Source: Verrucomicrobiota bacterium (GTDB lineage Bacteria; Verrucomicrobiota; Kiritimatiellia; RFP12; UBA1067). Taken from it: a stretch of DNA of 64,000 nucleotides. Below, piece after piece: positions 63,674 through 64,000 of the stretch. Below the pieces are notes generated by a model. That model worked only from the letters and a program-made list of their open reading frames with translations, searched no databases and was not told the DNA's origin. The DNA is taken from contig JAHFSX010000016.1 in assembly GCA_023269675.1 (NCBI GenBank), forward strand, positions 53,165-117,164, given 5' to 3'. The translations under genes and the position numbers were made by a program. Every line of letters starts with the position of its first letter. The stretch's first letter is position 1.

Positions 63674-64000
63674 ATGAGAGAGAAGCTCACGAACTACATC
63701 AGAGCCGGTTACCCCGGCATCTGCCTGGTAACGGCGGAGGAGACCAGAGCCGAAGCCGAACTCAAGGCCGTGGCCGTTGCCACGAAGCACGGTCTCGTGG
63801 CTTGGTCTGCCACCACCGGACTCGTTGACACCGGTGACGGCCGCGCACTGGGCGCAGAGGACCCCATGGAAGCGATCACAGCCATCGCCAGCTTGCCGGA
63901 GAACGCCGTGGTCCTGTTCCGGGACCTGCACATGTTCCTGGCCGACGCCAACCCCGTGCTGGTGCGAGCCCTCAAGGACGCCTTGGCCCATGCCAAGACC
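63674..64000 (+). CDS. AAA ATPase (Ycf46-like), N-terminal part, runs off right edge
   Basis: 109 residues are visible; AAAAGGAGAA precedes ATG 63674. MREKLTNYIRAGYPGICLVT, the following ATTGLVDTGDGRALGAEDPM stretch and FRDLHMFLADANPVLVRALK match the N-terminal domain of Ycf46-type AAA ATPases, in which a helical start precedes a degenerate fold and then the AAA core (outside the window). Its usual partners DUF1257 and DUF2997 are at 45900-46469, about 17 kb away. Confidence 0.7.
   Translation, partial: MREKLTNYIRAGYPGICLVTAEETRAEAELKAVAVATKHGLVAWSATTGLVDTGDGRALGAEDPMEAITAIASLPENAVVLFRDLHMFLADANPVLVRALKDALAHAKT

Overview
The window is a defence-dense, mostly GC-rich bacterial segment that reads like a large mobile element (integrative element or megaplasmid) with defence cargo. 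No rRNA, tRNA or housekeeping operon was seen, so the host cannot be fixed. ECF-type sigma plus Ser/Thr kinase genes, dispersed palindromic repeats and heptanucleotide tandem repeats would suit a PVC-group bacterium (Lentisphaerota, Kiritimatiellota, Planctomycetota). That is inference with low confidence.

Region 1 (1-4764): the 5' part of a minus-strand gene runs off the left edge. It is followed by an ECF-like sigma factor and a large Ser/Thr kinase that carries LGFP-like repeats and a hydrolase-like C-terminal domain apparently lacking its catalytic Ser. Region 2 (4765-26116): a type 1 BREX operon, brxA-brxB-brxC-[putative PD-(D/Q)XK protein]-pglX-[DUF262/HNH GmrSD-like protein]-[HEPN-like/SF1 helicase]-[TPR/cold-shock-like protein]-pglZ-brxL-[small zinc-ribbon-like ORF]. 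Three large extra genes lie between pglX and pglZ with overlapping or nearly touching ends. BrxL ends in an MIT_C (phospholipase D-like) domain where a Lon-type domain might be expected. A perfect 14-bp tandem duplication lies inside pglX and another just upstream of it.

Region 3 (26160-36992): a helix-turn-helix regulator whose promoter abuts eight copies of a 9-mer; a giant STAND NTPase with an N-terminal DUF4297/Cap4-like nuclease (Avs-like) and its partner; then a prokaryotic viperin fused to a CMP-kinase-like domain, with a small zinc-finger-like protein downstream.

Region 4 (36993-48132): a GC-rich block of small, closely packed genes with strong AAAGGAG ribosome sites: sliding-clamp-like protein, Fe-S PD-(D/E)XK nuclease, truncated N6-methylase-like protein, DUF1257, DUF2997 and a RadC/JAB protein. 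The start of a probable Ycf46-like AAA ATPase at 63674 belongs to the same kind of module, so region 5 looks like cargo inserted into it.

Region 5 (48312-63461): SIR2 protein, tyrosine recombinase, AlbA/Schlafen-like protein, a series of minus-strand small genes and a DUF2971 gene separated by related intergenic repeats, a coiled-coil gene paired with a membrane DUF4041/GIY-YIG nuclease, and a three-gene ABC-3C-like system with a small membrane protein carrying the same GDQAG motif.

Two families of short hairpin repeats (GTGTCTGACGCCAGACAC and a GGTACCGAACCCC...GGTTTCGGTACC type) are scattered through the non-coding gaps. All assignments come from reading the sequence; no database search was run.
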